A stretch of DNA of 64,000 nt from positions 3,482,139 to 3,546,138 of the forward strand of contig CP119316.1 in NCBI GenBank assembly GCA_029202985.1. The letters are read 5' to 3'. The translations under genes and the position numbers were made by a program. The DNA is from Candidatus Andeanibacterium colombiense. GTDB lineage: Bacteria; Pseudomonadota; Alphaproteobacteria; Sphingomonadales; Sphingomonadaceae. Positions within the stretch are counted from its first letter, which is position 1, and each line of letters opens with the position of its first letter. The notes beneath the pieces are model-generated. The model did no database searches and was not told the origin of the DNA. It saw only the letters and a list, made by a program, of their open reading frames with translations. Below are positions 41,295 to 50,183 of this stretch, piece after piece.

Positions 41295-41763
41295 CTTCGC
41301 CCCGCCGCCCAACATTACAAAAAGTTCATCTTCCGGAAAGCGGCGGGCCATCCCGGCGCGCCTATTTCCGGCTTCGCGGCCGGCCAAGCCGCAACAGCGT
41401 TGGAGATGGAATAATGAAAGCGCGCGGGTCCCCAGTCTCAACTGCCGGCGCGCTGCCCGCACGGGTCTCGAGGATGCAGCCCTGACGAATTGACAGACCA
41501 CACCGCATTGGCGGTCAAGCTCAGATAATGAACGAATCCCGCGCCCATAAACGGGCGCTGGTCGGTTCCCTCCGGCGAAGCAATCAGTCCCCGCTCCCCC
41601 GCCGGAGGGAACTGCTACCTTGTTTTTGGCCCGCTTTTCGCGATCGCGCGGAAGGTCGAGGGGCGCCAACCCAGAGCGTCCCGCCGCAGCCTTCTCGCGT
41701 GCGCTTCGTGTCTTCGTGTGATGCCACTCTACTCACACGGAGACACGAAGATTACCGGCCCGC
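41295..41763. other. Non-coding gap of about 470 nt
   Basis: No convincing gene here. A 51-nt strong hairpin lies near its right edge (41704-41750). The left part shows a GC-rich, Arg-heavy frame with no conserved sequence and no ribosome-binding site. Confidence 0.5.
41704..41750. repeat. 18-bp-stem hairpin between convergent genes
   Basis: An 18-bp stem (41704-41721 with 41733-41750; outer arms CTTCGTGTCT and AGACACGAAG) with one wobble pair closes an 11-nt loop. It lies 14 nt past the stop of the minus-strand kinase gene. No T-run follows on either strand, so it could be a repeat element or an mRNA-stabilising stem. Confidence 0.65.
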
Positions 41764-43143
41764 CTATCGCGGTGAAGCTGGGGCCTTTCCGCCATCGGGC
41801 AGGATCACCCGAACCAGCAGGCCCGGCCGGGCGTCTTCCAATTCGATCCGTCCGCCATGCAGCCGGGCCGCCGCTTCAACCAGCGACAGGCCGAGGCCCG
41901 ATCCGGCCGCGTGGCGCGAAGGATCGAGCCGGCCGAAGCGGCGCAGGGCCTCGTGCCTCTGCCCCGCCGCGATCCCGGGCCCGTCGTCGGCCACCACGAT
42001 CGCCACCTCCCCGTCTTCACGCGCCGCGCCGAGCGCGATGCGCGATCCGCCCTCGGCATAGCGCAGCGCATTCTCGATCAGATTGCCGAGTGCCTGGCCC
42101 AGCAGTTCGCGGTGCACCGGCAGGACCAGCCCGGGCGGTGCCTCGGCGGCGATGGTAAAGCCGCTTTCCTCGGCCAGCGGACCGTAAATCTCGACCAGAT
42201 CATCCAGCACCGTCGCCAGCTCGGCCGGGGCGAAGCGGTCGCGCCCGATCCCTGCCTCGGCGCGGCTGATCTGGATCGCGGTGGTCAGCATCGCCTGCAG
42301 GCTCGCGGCTTCCTGCTGAGCGGTTTCGAGCGCGGCGCCCGCCTCGGGATCCACCTGGCGTGCGGCGGCGCGCTCGATCACCGATTGCAGGCGGGTGACC
42401 GGCGAGCGCAGATCATGCGCGAGCCCGTCGGTCACCAGCCTGAGTTCGAGCACCAGCGCCTCGATCTTGTCGAGCATCGCGTTGAAGCCGCGCCCCAGCC
42501 GCGCGAAGGCATCGTCGCCCTGGCCCAGCTCGACTCGGGGCGAGAGATCGCCTTCGCCGACCCGCTCGGCGATAAGCGCGATCCGCGCCACCCGCCGCTC
42601 GATCACCCGCAGCAGCACGAAGGCGAGGCCGAGCGAGACCGGCCCGGCGACCAGCAGCGCGAGCAGGAAAGCCCATTGGTTCGCCGCGTTCAATTCGGCG
42701 CTGCCGCTGGCGACATGGCCGGTCAGCAGGGTCGAATGATCGGGCAGGACCGTTTCGAGGAGCACCACCGGGCGGCTCTGGCGGTCGCCCGGGCGTTGCA
42801 GCCTGATCGTCAGCCAGTGGCTGCGACTGCCGAGGCCGGCCGGCCAGGTACCGAGATTGCCGACCAGCACCGCACCCTTGGCCGAACGGTAGGACAGCAC
42901 TTCCTCGCCCAGCGGGTTATACCGCAACCGGTCGCGGATCGCCCCCGTGAGGCTGCCCGGGCCGCCCCCGTCATATTCGGCGACCAGTTCGTCGCGCAAT
43001 TCGGTGACCAGCGTCGCGCGCTGTGAGGCGAGCGTCTGCGCGCTCGCGTAGCTCATGAAGCCGAGCATCGCGAGCGTCGGCACGAAGATCGCCACGAACA
43101 GCAGCGCGGCGAGGCGGGCGGAACTGCCGGAGAGCCCCCGCAT
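41764..43143 (-). CDS. Two-component sensor histidine kinase
   Basis: Membrane histidine kinase of 459 residues. Two transmembrane helices (about 11-32 and about 157-180) bracket a periplasmic sensor domain of about 125 residues. The HAMP domain follows, then the HisKA box GLAHDLRSPVTRL with phospho-His243, and an HATPase_c domain with N-box ENALRYAE, G1 DDGPGIAAG and G2 GSGLGLSLVEAAARLHGG. All motifs for kinase activity are intact. The response-regulator gene lies upstream with only 3 nt between them. Signal unknown. Confidence 0.95.
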   Translation of the reverse strand: MRGLSGSSARLAALLFVAIFVPTLAMLGFMSYASAQTLASQRATLVTELRDELVAEYDGGGPGSLTGAIRDRLRYNPLGEEVLSYRSAKGAVLVGNLGTWPAGLGSRSHWLTIRLQRPGDRQSRPVVLLETVLPDHSTLLTGHVASGSAELNAANQWAFLLALLVAGPVSLGLAFVLLRVIERRVARIALIAERVGEGDLSPRVELGQGDDAFARLGRGFNAMLDKIEALVLELRLVTDGLAHDLRSPVTRLQSVIERAAARQVDPEAGAALETAQQEAASLQAMLTTAIQISRAEAGIGRDRFAPAELATVLDDLVEIYGPLAEESGFTIAAEAPPGLVLPVHRELLGQALGNLIENALRYAEGGSRIALGAAREDGEVAIVVADDGPGIAAGQRHEALRRFGRLDPSRHAAGSGLGLSLVEAAARLHGGRIELEDARPGLLVRVILPDGGKAPASPR

Positions 43144-43146
43144 GGC

Positions 43147-43833
43147 TCAGCGGATCGTGCCGAGCCGATAGCCCGCGCCGCGGACCGTGTGCAGCATCGG
43201 CGTACCGAAGCCGTCGTCGATCTTGCGCCGCAGGCGGCTGATATGGACGTCGATCACATTGGTGCCGGGATCGAAATGATAGTCCCACACCCCTTCGAGC
43301 AGCATCGTGCGGGTCACCACCTGCCCGCAGTGGCGCAGCAGGTATTCCAGCAGGCGGAATTCGCGCGGCTGCAGCTCGATCGCCTTGCCGTCGCGCCGCA
43401 CCTGGCGGGCGAGCAGGTCCATCGTCAACTCGCCGCAGGCCAGCTCGGTCTCGACCCGCGGGCCGGCGGTGCTCTTGCGAATCAGCAGGCGCAGCCGCGC
43501 GAGCAGTTCGGCCAGCGCGAAGGGCTTGGCGAGATAGTCGTCGGAGCCGGCGGTAAGGCCATCGACCCGGTCGTCCGCCGTGCCGAGCGCCGAGAGGATG
43601 ATTACCGGCGTTTCGATCTTTGCAGCGCGCAATGCGCCGAGCACCGCCATCCCGTCCATCTGCGGCAGCATGCGGTCGAGCACGATCGCATCGTAAGTAC
43701 CGTCGGTCGCCAGAAACAGCCCGTCGCGCCCGTTGCCCGCGCGGTCGGTGGTGAAGCCGTGTTCGCCAAGCCCGTTGGCGATGAAGGACGCGGTGGTCTC
43801 GTCGTCTTCGACAATCAGGATCTTGCGGCTCAT
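43147..43833 (-). CDS. OmpR/PhoB-family response regulator
   Basis: Response regulator of 228 residues paired with the kinase at 41764. The receiver has the phosphoacceptor Asp53 (VLDRMLPQMDG) and Lys103 (YLAKPF), so it is phosphorylatable. The C-terminal winged helix (about 130-225) begins CGELTMDLLARQVRRDGKAIELQPREFRLLEYLLRH and ends HTVRGAGYRLG, typical of OmpR output domains. Divergent from lemA (116 nt); it may control the lemA-DUF2207 pair. Confidence 0.95.
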   Translation of the reverse strand: MSRKILIVEDDETTASFIANGLGEHGFTTDRAGNGRDGLFLATDGTYDAIVLDRMLPQMDGMAVLGALRAAKIETPVIILSALGTADDRVDGLTAGSDDYLAKPFALAELLARLRLLIRKSTAGPRVETELACGELTMDLLARQVRRDGKAIELQPREFRLLEYLLRHCGQVVTRTMLLEGVWDYHFDPGTNVIDVHISRLRRKIDDGFGTPMLHTVRGAGYRLGTIR

Positions 43834-43949
43834 CGGCGCCCTCCATCTTGCGCTGTGCGCGCGCGAAGCTTTCGCGAGGCTGACTGTGGATGACAAAGCC
43901 TTTCCCACGGTCCACACTATGCATCTGATCGATAGGGAGGGGATTCCCA

Positions 43950-44504
43950 ATGGTTACCTGGATCGTCGTGGGCGTCATCGTCCTGGTGCTGCTCACCATC
44001 GCCATGCTCTACAACCGGTTGGTGCGGCTGCGCGCGCTGGTGCGCGAGGCGTGGAGCGGGATCACCGTGCAACTCCGCCGCCGGGCGGATCTGATTCCGA
44101 ACCTCGTCTCCTCGGTGAAGGGCTATGCGACCCACGAACGCGAATTGCTCGAAGCGGTCACTGCCGCGCGGGCCGCGGCGGGCGGCGCGAAGACCGTGGG
44201 CGAGACCGCGCAGGCCGATGCCGCGCTCAGCGGCATGCTCGGCCGGCTGATGGTCGTCGCTGAAGCCTATCCCGACCTCAAGGCCGATGCGAATTTCCGC
44301 CAGTTGCAGGATGAGCTGGCCCAGACCGAAAACGAACTGGCCGGCGCGCGGCGCTATTACAACGCGACGGTGCGCGACCTCAATTCCTCGGTCCAGTCGT
44401 TCCCCGCGGTGCTGATCGCCGCGCCGCTCGGCTTCAAGGAAGAGGAATCCTACGCCGACACCGATGCATCGATCCAGACGGCGCCCAAGGTGGAATTCGG
44501 CTAG
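43950..44504 (+). CDS. lemA: LemA family protein
   Basis: LemA-type membrane protein of 184 residues, of unknown biochemical role, often linked to envelope stress. An N-terminal transmembrane helix (VTWIVVGVIVLVLLTIAMLYN) is followed by an all-helical coiled-coil domain: RLVRLRALVREAWSGITVQLRRRADLIPNLVSSVKGYATHERELLEAVTAARAAA and AEAYPDLKADANFRQLQDELAQTENELAGARRYYNATVRDLN, the family signature. Followed 10 nt later by a DUF2207 gene, a common pairing. Confidence 0.93.
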   Translation: MVTWIVVGVIVLVLLTIAMLYNRLVRLRALVREAWSGITVQLRRRADLIPNLVSSVKGYATHERELLEAVTAARAAAGGAKTVGETAQADAALSGMLGRLMVVAEAYPDLKADANFRQLQDELAQTENELAGARRYYNATVRDLNSSVQSFPAVLIAAPLGFKEEESYADTDASIQTAPKVEFG

Positions 44505-44514
44505 GGGCAGAGCG

Positions 44515-46449
44515 ATGCGCACCGCGCTCCGCTCACTGTTCGTCCTGCTGTTTCTGCTGCTGGTTCCGGCGGTGGGGGAGACGCAGGATAATGCCGGGGA
44601 GGAGCGGATACTCAACTATCTGAGCACGGTCACCGTCGCACCGAGCGGCGATCTGGACGTGACCGAGACGATCAGGATCGTCGCGCTCAATCAGCGGATC
44701 AACCACGGCATCTATCGCGACTTTCCGACCAGCTATGGCGACAATTTGGGTCACCGGATTCATGTCGGCTTCGCGGTGGTTTCGGTCCAGCGTAACGGCA
44801 AGGACGAGGAATGGTCGCGCGAGACCCTCTCCAACGGGGTGCGCATCAGGATCGGCTCGGCCGATACGGTGATTTCGCCGGGCGTCTACACCTATGCGAT
44901 CCATTACCGCACGAGCCGGCAGGTCTATTACGGCCCCGATCACGACGAGCTTTACTGGAACGTCACCGGCAATGGCTGGATTTTCCCGATCGACCATGCG
45001 GAGGCGCGGATCACCCTGCCGAAAGAGGTTGCGCTGACCGGGCGCGATTTCTGGACCGGGGCGCAGGGTTCCACCGCGAAGGACGCCGAGGTGGCGGAGG
45101 AACGGCCAGGCTATATCGCCTTCCGCACCACCCGACCGCTGGGAAGCGAGGAAGGCCTGACGGTCTCCGCAGAATTTCCCAAGGGTGTGCTCGCCGAGCC
45201 GGGCGGCGGGCGGAAGCTCGGCTGGTGGATCGAGGATTGGGGCGCGATCGTGGTCGCGCTTGGCACCATCGCCGGGCTGGTGGCCTATTATGTCCGCGCC
45301 TGGGCAAAGGCGGGCCGCAATCCGCGCCCCGGCACGGTGGTGCCGATCTTTTCCCCGCCCGACGATCTCAGCCCGGCCGCGATGCGCTATGTCTCCCGCA
45401 TGAGCTTCGACAACCGCTGTTTCTCGGCGGCGATGGTGTTCCTCGGGGTCAAGGGCCAACTCCGCATCACCAAGCAGGAAACCGGGTTCCTGCACCTGGG
45501 TTCGACCACCACGCTCAGCCGCACCGAACTGGGCGGAGCGCTCGGCGCGAGGGACCTTCCGGCCCCCGAAGTCGCGATGCGCGATGCGCTGTTCGCCGGC
45601 GGCGACACGCTCGAGCTGAAGCAGGAGAACCACACCACGCTGCAGGCGGCGCGGAGTGCGCTCCAGAAGGGCCTCGGCGCCGCTTACGATGAGGTGACCT
45701 ACCGCAAGAACACCGACTGGGCGCTGTACGGGCTGGGCCTGCTGTTCCTTGCGGTACTGGCGACGGCGGTGATTGGCCTGCTGGCGACACCGTCGATGAC
45801 GATCTTCGATCGGCTCGGCCCGCCGCTGATCGCGGTTGGGCTGCTGGTGATGGCATCCTGGGTGATCAGGAGCACCGGGAAGGGCTGGTTCCGCGCGGTG
45901 GCGATCGGCATCCTGGCGATCGGCGCGCTCGCGGCGGCGTTCGAGACGGTCGTCAACGCGCTTAACGCTCAGGTCTGGGCGCTGTTCATCCCGCTGCTGA
46001 CTCTGCCGCTGGTGATCAGCGCCTTCTGGTGGATGTATGCGCCGACCAGGGAAGGCAGGGCGCTGATGGACCGGATCGCCGGCTTCAGGCAGTACCTCTC
46101 GATCACCGAGGAGGAACGGCTCGACCGGATGAACCCGCCGGAGAAGACGCCCGAGCTGTTCGAGCGCTATCTGCCCTACGCGATCGCGCTCGATGTCGAG
46201 AACCGCTGGGCCGAGAAATTCGCCGCCGTGCTTGCCGCGGCCGCTGCGGCCAACAGCTCTGCGGGCACGATGCTGTGGTACAGCGGCAGCGGCAATGTGT
46301 GGGACGATCCGCAAGGCTTCGCCAGCGACATCGGCGGCTCGCTCGCCAGCACTGTCTCCTCGGCCTCCTCCTCGCCCAGCAGCGGCGGCTCGGGCGGCGG
46401 CGGTTCTTCGGGCGGCGGCGGGGGCGGCGGTGGCGGCGGCGGTTGGTAA
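44515..46449 (+). CDS. DUF2207 membrane protein with Gly-rich tail
   Basis: Large membrane protein of 644 residues, DUF2207 family, usually next to lemA and thought to sit in the inner membrane. Signal sequence at the N-terminus (LRSLFVLLFLLLVPAVG), a periplasmic beta-rich domain starting ERILNYLSTVTVAPSGDLDVTETIR, four transmembrane helices (about 238-258, 405-425, 435-455, 475-495) and a low-complexity end of Gly and Ser (SGGGSSGGGGGGGGGGW). The C-terminal block ENRWAEKFAAVLAAAAAANSS matches the family. Co-transcribed with lemA. Function unproven. Confidence 0.92.
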   Translation: MRTALRSLFVLLFLLLVPAVGETQDNAGEERILNYLSTVTVAPSGDLDVTETIRIVALNQRINHGIYRDFPTSYGDNLGHRIHVGFAVVSVQRNGKDEEWSRETLSNGVRIRIGSADTVISPGVYTYAIHYRTSRQVYYGPDHDELYWNVTGNGWIFPIDHAEARITLPKEVALTGRDFWTGAQGSTAKDAEVAEERPGYIAFRTTRPLGSEEGLTVSAEFPKGVLAEPGGGRKLGWWIEDWGAIVVALGTIAGLVAYYVRAWAKAGRNPRPGTVVPIFSPPDDLSPAAMRYVSRMSFDNRCFSAAMVFLGVKGQLRITKQETGFLHLGSTTTLSRTELGGALGARDLPAPEVAMRDALFAGGDTLELKQENHTTLQAARSALQKGLGAAYDEVTYRKNTDWALYGLGLLFLAVLATAVIGLLATPSMTIFDRLGPPLIAVGLLVMASWVIRSTGKGWFRAVAIGILAIGALAAAFETVVNALNAQVWALFIPLLTLPLVISAFWWMYAPTREGRALMDRIAGFRQYLSITEEERLDRMNPPEKTPELFERYLPYAIALDVENRWAEKFAAVLAAAAAANSSAGTMLWYSGSGNVWDDPQGFASDIGGSLASTVSSASSSPSSGGSGGGGSSGGGGGGGGGGGW

Positions 46450-46511
46450 GCGCCTCACCGCGCTTGTGTTGGCCGGAGAGAGCGGCTAACCGGCGCGCGT
46501 CGGCAAGGTAT

Positions 46512-46587
46512 GGGCCTGTAGCTCAGCGGTTAGAGCTGGCCGCTCATAACGGCTAGGTCGCGGGTTCGAATCCTGCCGGGCCCACCA
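46512..46587 (+). tRNA. tRNA-Ile2 (anticodon CAT, lysidine-modified type)
   Basis: A 76-nt cloverleaf running from GGGCCTG to CGGGCCC, discriminator A and encoded CCA. D-arm GCTCAGCGGTTAGAGC and T-arm CGGGTTCGAATCC are standard. The anticodon loop CTCATAA gives CAT. Its overall sequence (GGCCGCTCATAACGGCT in the anticodon arm) resembles tRNA-Ile2, whose C34 becomes lysidine to read ATA, more than initiator or elongator Met. Confidence 0.85.
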
Positions 46588-46609
46588 TACCGGAAACGGC
46601 CACGAGGGT

Positions 46610-46686
<77 letters not shown>

Positions 46687-46700
46687 ACTCGGCCTCCGCT

Positions 46701-48158
46701 CTATCTCGGTGCGAAATTCGCCACCGGATCGAGTTTGAGCACAGTGGCGAAGGCGCCCAGTGCCAGCAAGGTCGCGGCGATCTGCGGGAGCGTTCCGCCG
46801 ACGGGGAAGAGCAGGCGAAAGGCCGCGAAGATCATCACGGCCAGCACCAGCGAGATGCTGCTCGGGCCGAACACCTTCAGCATCGGGATGTGGACGTCGA
46901 TCGCGCGGACCGCGTAATAGCGCAGGATCGCCTTGGAGACGAAGCTCAGCCCGATCCCCAGCGCCGCGCCGGTCAGCCCCAATTCGTAGACCAGCCACCA
47001 TCCGCCGGCCGCGCCGATCGCCATCGAAATCAGCGTTATGACCAAGCCGCGCATCGGTGCGCGGTAGGACAGCACCGTATCCCCGACCCCGTGGCTTGCG
47101 TGCAGCAGGTTGCCAGCGGTCAGGATCACCATCGGCAGGAAGGCGTCGTGGAACTCCGCCGGGAAGTAGCTCAGGATCGCCGCGCCGGCGCCGGCAAGCA
47201 CGATCAGATAGGGGACCTGAATGTTCAGGATCAGGCCCATGATCTCGCCGATCCGCTTGCCGGTCTCGGGCGAGGGCGCTTCGCTCAGTTCGCGCGAGAT
47301 CAGCGGGATCACCAGCGCGTCGTAGGACTGGCGGATCTGGCGGATCGGCGTGGTGAACTGCTTGGCGAGCGAATAGACGCCGGTCGCGGTCGGGCCGAGC
47401 GCGATCCCGACGATATACATATCGACCCGCTGGTAGAGATTGTTGGCGAGGTCGCTCAGCGTGTTGGTGAAATTGGCGCGGACGCCCAGCCAGACCGGGG
47501 CGAAGCGGACGCGGTAGTGACGCAGCGGAGCAAGATCGACCGTCCGATGCAGTCCGTATGCGGCAAGCGACAGCGCCGCGAGCGTCCCGACCCAGTAGCC
47601 GATCGCCAATCCGGCCTCGTGGAAGCCGGCCCAATATGCCGCCACGCTTGCGGCCAGGCCCGCATAGGGCTCTGCCAGGCTGCGGGTGGTCACTTCGTAT
47701 CGGACCAGGCCCGCCCAGCGGATGCCGGTCAGGCTGACATCGAGCAGGCATTGCCCGGCGACCATCGGCAGCAGCCACAGCGTCATCCGTCCGACCGCGC
47801 CGCCTTCCTGTCCGGTCGCCCACAAGCCGACCGCGACCACTGCGCCGAGAACCGCGCTGGCGACGACCACGGTGATCCCCGCATCGGCGATCCGCTCCGC
47901 CGGAGAGGACGGGGCATCCTTGTCGTCCAGCATCTTGAACAGGAGTTTTTTCATCGACAGGCCGGCGATGACCACGAACAGTTCGATCGACGCGACCGCG
48001 AGGCTGTAGGCGCCGAACAGCTTGGCGCCGTAGAAGAATACGGCGACCGCGAGGAACATCGCCTTCGCGCCGAATCGCACGAGAAAGCCGCCGGCCATCG
48101 CGGCAGCGCCGCGGTTCAACCGGGCACGGTTATCCTTTCCGAGCGAGGACTGTGCCAT
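46701..48158 (-). CDS. Oligosaccharide flippase (Wzx-like)
   Basis: Polysaccharide flippase of the MOP superfamily, 485 residues, about 12-14 helices. Hydrophobic segments run from FLVRFGAKAMFLAVAVFFYG to the end; an internal feature is the TM-rich pattern VDMYIVGIALGPTATGVYSLAKQFTTPIRQIRQSYDALVIPLISRELSE. It would flip undecaprenyl-linked saccharide units to the periplasm. No glycosyltransferases lie beside it. The ATG at 48158 is where the conserved N-terminus MAQSSLGKDNRARLNRGAAAM begins. Confidence 0.88.
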   Translation of the reverse strand: MAQSSLGKDNRARLNRGAAAMAGGFLVRFGAKAMFLAVAVFFYGAKLFGAYSLAVASIELFVVIAGLSMKKLLFKMLDDKDAPSSPAERIADAGITVVVASAVLGAVVAVGLWATGQEGGAVGRMTLWLLPMVAGQCLLDVSLTGIRWAGLVRYEVTTRSLAEPYAGLAASVAAYWAGFHEAGLAIGYWVGTLAALSLAAYGLHRTVDLAPLRHYRVRFAPVWLGVRANFTNTLSDLANNLYQRVDMYIVGIALGPTATGVYSLAKQFTTPIRQIRQSYDALVIPLISRELSEAPSPETGKRIGEIMGLILNIQVPYLIVLAGAGAAILSYFPAEFHDAFLPMVILTAGNLLHASHGVGDTVLSYRAPMRGLVITLISMAIGAAGGWWLVYELGLTGAALGIGLSFVSKAILRYYAVRAIDVHIPMLKVFGPSSISLVLAVMIFAAFRLLFPVGGTLPQIAATLLALGAFATVLKLDPVANFAPR

Positions 48159-48388
48159 CGCGACTAGAAACCGGCCTGGTGTTGCACGAGCGCGCCTTTG
48201 CCGCATCCGGGCAGGGGTTTACAAGCCCCATAAAAAGCACAAGCTGAGCTCCCGACCGCCGGCTTATCGGCTGGGGGATCCGGCGCAGGGTAAGCCGGGC
48301 GGTGTAACGTGCCGATTACGGTAAATTACTTTCCGCGAGCGCCTCATCCTGCAACAAGCCGGACTCGAGCGGAGTAGGGACACCCGAC

Positions 48389-48862
48389 GTGAAATTCAGA
48401 TATGCCATCGCGCTGCCTGTGGCGGCGCTGCTTTCGTCATGCGGCCAGCAGCCGGAAGTCTCGATGAAGGACTTCATGGCCAAGCAGGTCCAGCCGACCG
48501 CGCAGACCTATTGGGATGCGGTCCAGTTCATCAACGACGAGACGGGTGTCCACGACATCTATCCAAAGACCGACGCCGACTGGGAAAAGACCCGCAAGGC
48601 GGCCGAGGACATGCGCAAGTTCGGCGAACTGCTGCAGACCGATGCCTATGCGAAGGGCCGCAATCCGGACTGGAAGCAGTTCGCGCAAGGGCTGGTCGAT
48701 ATCTCGAAGCAGGCCGAACAGGCTGCGAAGGACAAGAGCGCCGACAAGGTGTTCGAGGTCGGCGGCACGATGTACAGCGTGTGCAGCGCCTGCCACACGA
48801 TCTATCCGCCGCCGGTGCCGGCCTCCACGCCGATCCCGAATACCGGCGGGGCGCCGGGCTGA
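48389..48862 (+). CDS. Lipoprotein class II cytochrome c (c556/c'-like)
   Basis: Lipoprotein of 157 residues with a single heme site. Lipobox LSSC puts the lipid on Cys18. The heme motif CSACH is at 132-136, close to the C-terminus, and the middle is four predicted helices (residues 30-125, TYWDAVQFINDETG... KTRKAAEDMRKFGELLQ), the layout of class II cytochromes such as c' and c556. Met26 could be the second axial ligand. Starts with GTG. It is the first of three tightly coupled genes, overlapping the HupE-like gene by one base. Confidence 0.85.
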   Translation: MKFRYAIALPVAALLSSCGQQPEVSMKDFMAKQVQPTAQTYWDAVQFINDETGVHDIYPKTDADWEKTRKAAEDMRKFGELLQTDAYAKGRNPDWKQFAQGLVDISKQAEQAAKDKSADKVFEVGGTMYSVCSACHTIYPPPVPASTPIPNTGGAPG

Positions 48863-49551
48863 TGCGGCTTGCCGCCCGCGCAAGCAGCGCGCTCGCCGCC
48901 TTCTCGCTGCTGTTCTGGTCCGCCGCGCTATGGGCGCATGATGTGGCGGAGGGCGACAAGGCCTTCGTCCAGAGTGTCGACGGGCCGGCGTTCGTGCCGT
49001 TCCTCTATCTGGGCGCGAAGCACATGGTCACCGGCTACGACCACATCCTGTTCCTGATCGGGGTGGTGTTCTTCCTCTACCGGTTGAAGGACGTGGTGCT
49101 CTACGTCTCGATGTTCACCATCGGCCATTCGGCAACTTTGCTGCTCGGCACCTGGTTCGGCTGGGGCGCCAATTCCTATCTCGTCGATGCGATCATCGGC
49201 CTGTCGGTGGTCTACAAGGGCTTTGAGAATATCGGCGGGTTCAGGAAGCTCGGGATTGCAATCAATACCAAGGCCGCCGTGCTGGTGTTCGGCCTGTGCC
49301 ACGGCATGGGCCTGGCGACCAAGCTGCAGGCGCTGGCGATGTCGCGCAACGGGCTGCTGACCAATCTGGTCGGCTTCAACATCGGGGTCGAAGTCGGCCA
49401 GGTGATCGTGCTGTTCCTGGTCGTGTCGCTGCTCAATCTGTGGCGCGGGACGCCCGGTTTCAGGAACGGCGCCTTGTGGGCGAACCTCGCGCTGATCCTC
49501 GCGGGCTTCGTGCTCATCGGCTATCAGCTCAAGGGGTATTTCGCGTCATGA
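48862..49551 (+). CDS. HupE/UreJ-family membrane protein
   Basis: HupE/UreJ-type membrane protein of 229 residues, a family of nickel or cobalt transporters also found beside cytochromes. About six helices; likely metal-binding His residues are His54 and His61 (KHMVTGYDH), His89 (TIGHSATL) and His147 (LCHGMGLA). The N-terminal signal-like helix (LLFWSAALWAHD) leads into the periplasmic start. It overlaps the cytochrome gene upstream by one base (TGATG) and the next gene downstream by four (ATGA), so this is a single operon. Confidence 0.9.
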   Translation: MRLAARASSALAAFSLLFWSAALWAHDVAEGDKAFVQSVDGPAFVPFLYLGAKHMVTGYDHILFLIGVVFFLYRLKDVVLYVSMFTIGHSATLLLGTWFGWGANSYLVDAIIGLSVVYKGFENIGGFRKLGIAINTKAAVLVFGLCHGMGLATKLQALAMSRNGLLTNLVGFNIGVEVGQVIVLFLVVSLLNLWRGTPGFRNGALWANLALILAGFVLIGYQLKGYFAS

Positions 49552-50180
49552 GCGAAGCTTTCGAACAGATCGATTATCCGCGCCCATCGAAGCGCGCGAT
49601 TCTCACCGGCGCGGCGGTTGCGGTAATTGGCGCTGCGATGCTCACCGTGTTCGCGGTGCTCCCGGCCGAATACGGAATAGACCTCACCGGCTTCGGCAAG
49701 GCGACCCGGCTGACCGAGATCGCCCAGCCGGCGAACAAGTACCTGCAGCGCGGGTTGGCGCGCAGCGGGGTGTTCACCCCGAGCGACACGCCGTCCGCAC
49801 CGGAGCGGGGGGTGACGGATCACTGGACCTTCGAACTCGGACCCTTCGAGGGGATCGAGCTGAAATACGTGCTCGACCAGGGCAAGCCGATGACCTTCTT
49901 CTGGTCCGCGACCGGCCCGCTCGGCTACGACATGCATGCGCATCCGTTCGACGGCGGGACCGATTTGACCGAAAGCTATGCGATCGCCGAGGCGGACCAT
50001 CTCGGCGGGCGCTACGTCGCGCCGTTCAGCGGGATCCACGGATGGTTCTGGCAGAACCGGTCGCTGAACCGGGTGACGCTGACGCTCGATGCTTCCGGGC
50101 AGATCGCCGGTTCGAAACTGTTCGGCACCTTCGGGGAACAGGACCGGGCGCTGACGCCAGCGGCCACGCCCGCCAAATAG
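49548..50180 (+). CDS. Single-pass transmembrane anchor protein, HupE partner
   Basis: Protein of 210 residues, often called transmembrane anchor protein, coupled to hupE-type genes. One transmembrane helix (about 18-38, AILTGAAVAVIGAAMLTVFAVL) anchors a periplasmic domain with a likely metal site: HAH at 130-132 in GYDMHAHPFDGG, His151 and His164. The beta-rich ending HGWFWQNRSLNRVTLTLDASGQIAGSK is the conserved core. It overlaps the HupE-like stop by four bases, so it works with the cytochrome and HupE. Function unproven; inferred to bind a cation and hand it on. Confidence 0.85.
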   Translation: MSEAFEQIDYPRPSKRAILTGAAVAVIGAAMLTVFAVLPAEYGIDLTGFGKATRLTEIAQPANKYLQRGLARSGVFTPSDTPSAPERGVTDHWTFELGPFEGIELKYVLDQGKPMTFFWSATGPLGYDMHAHPFDGGTDLTESYAIAEADHLGGRYVAPFSGIHGWFWQNRSLNRVTLTLDASGQIAGSKLFGTFGEQDRALTPAATPAK

Positions 50181-50183
50181 GGC

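Noticed and set aside
41528..42061. Plus-strand frame at the end of the kinase gene
   Set aside because: Mostly antisense to the kinase and rich in Arg and Ser; no start signal.
44533..46458. 641-codon minus-strand frame over the DUF2207 gene
   Set aside because: Antisense shadow; the DUF2207 gene is coupled to lemA and has a signal peptide on the plus strand.
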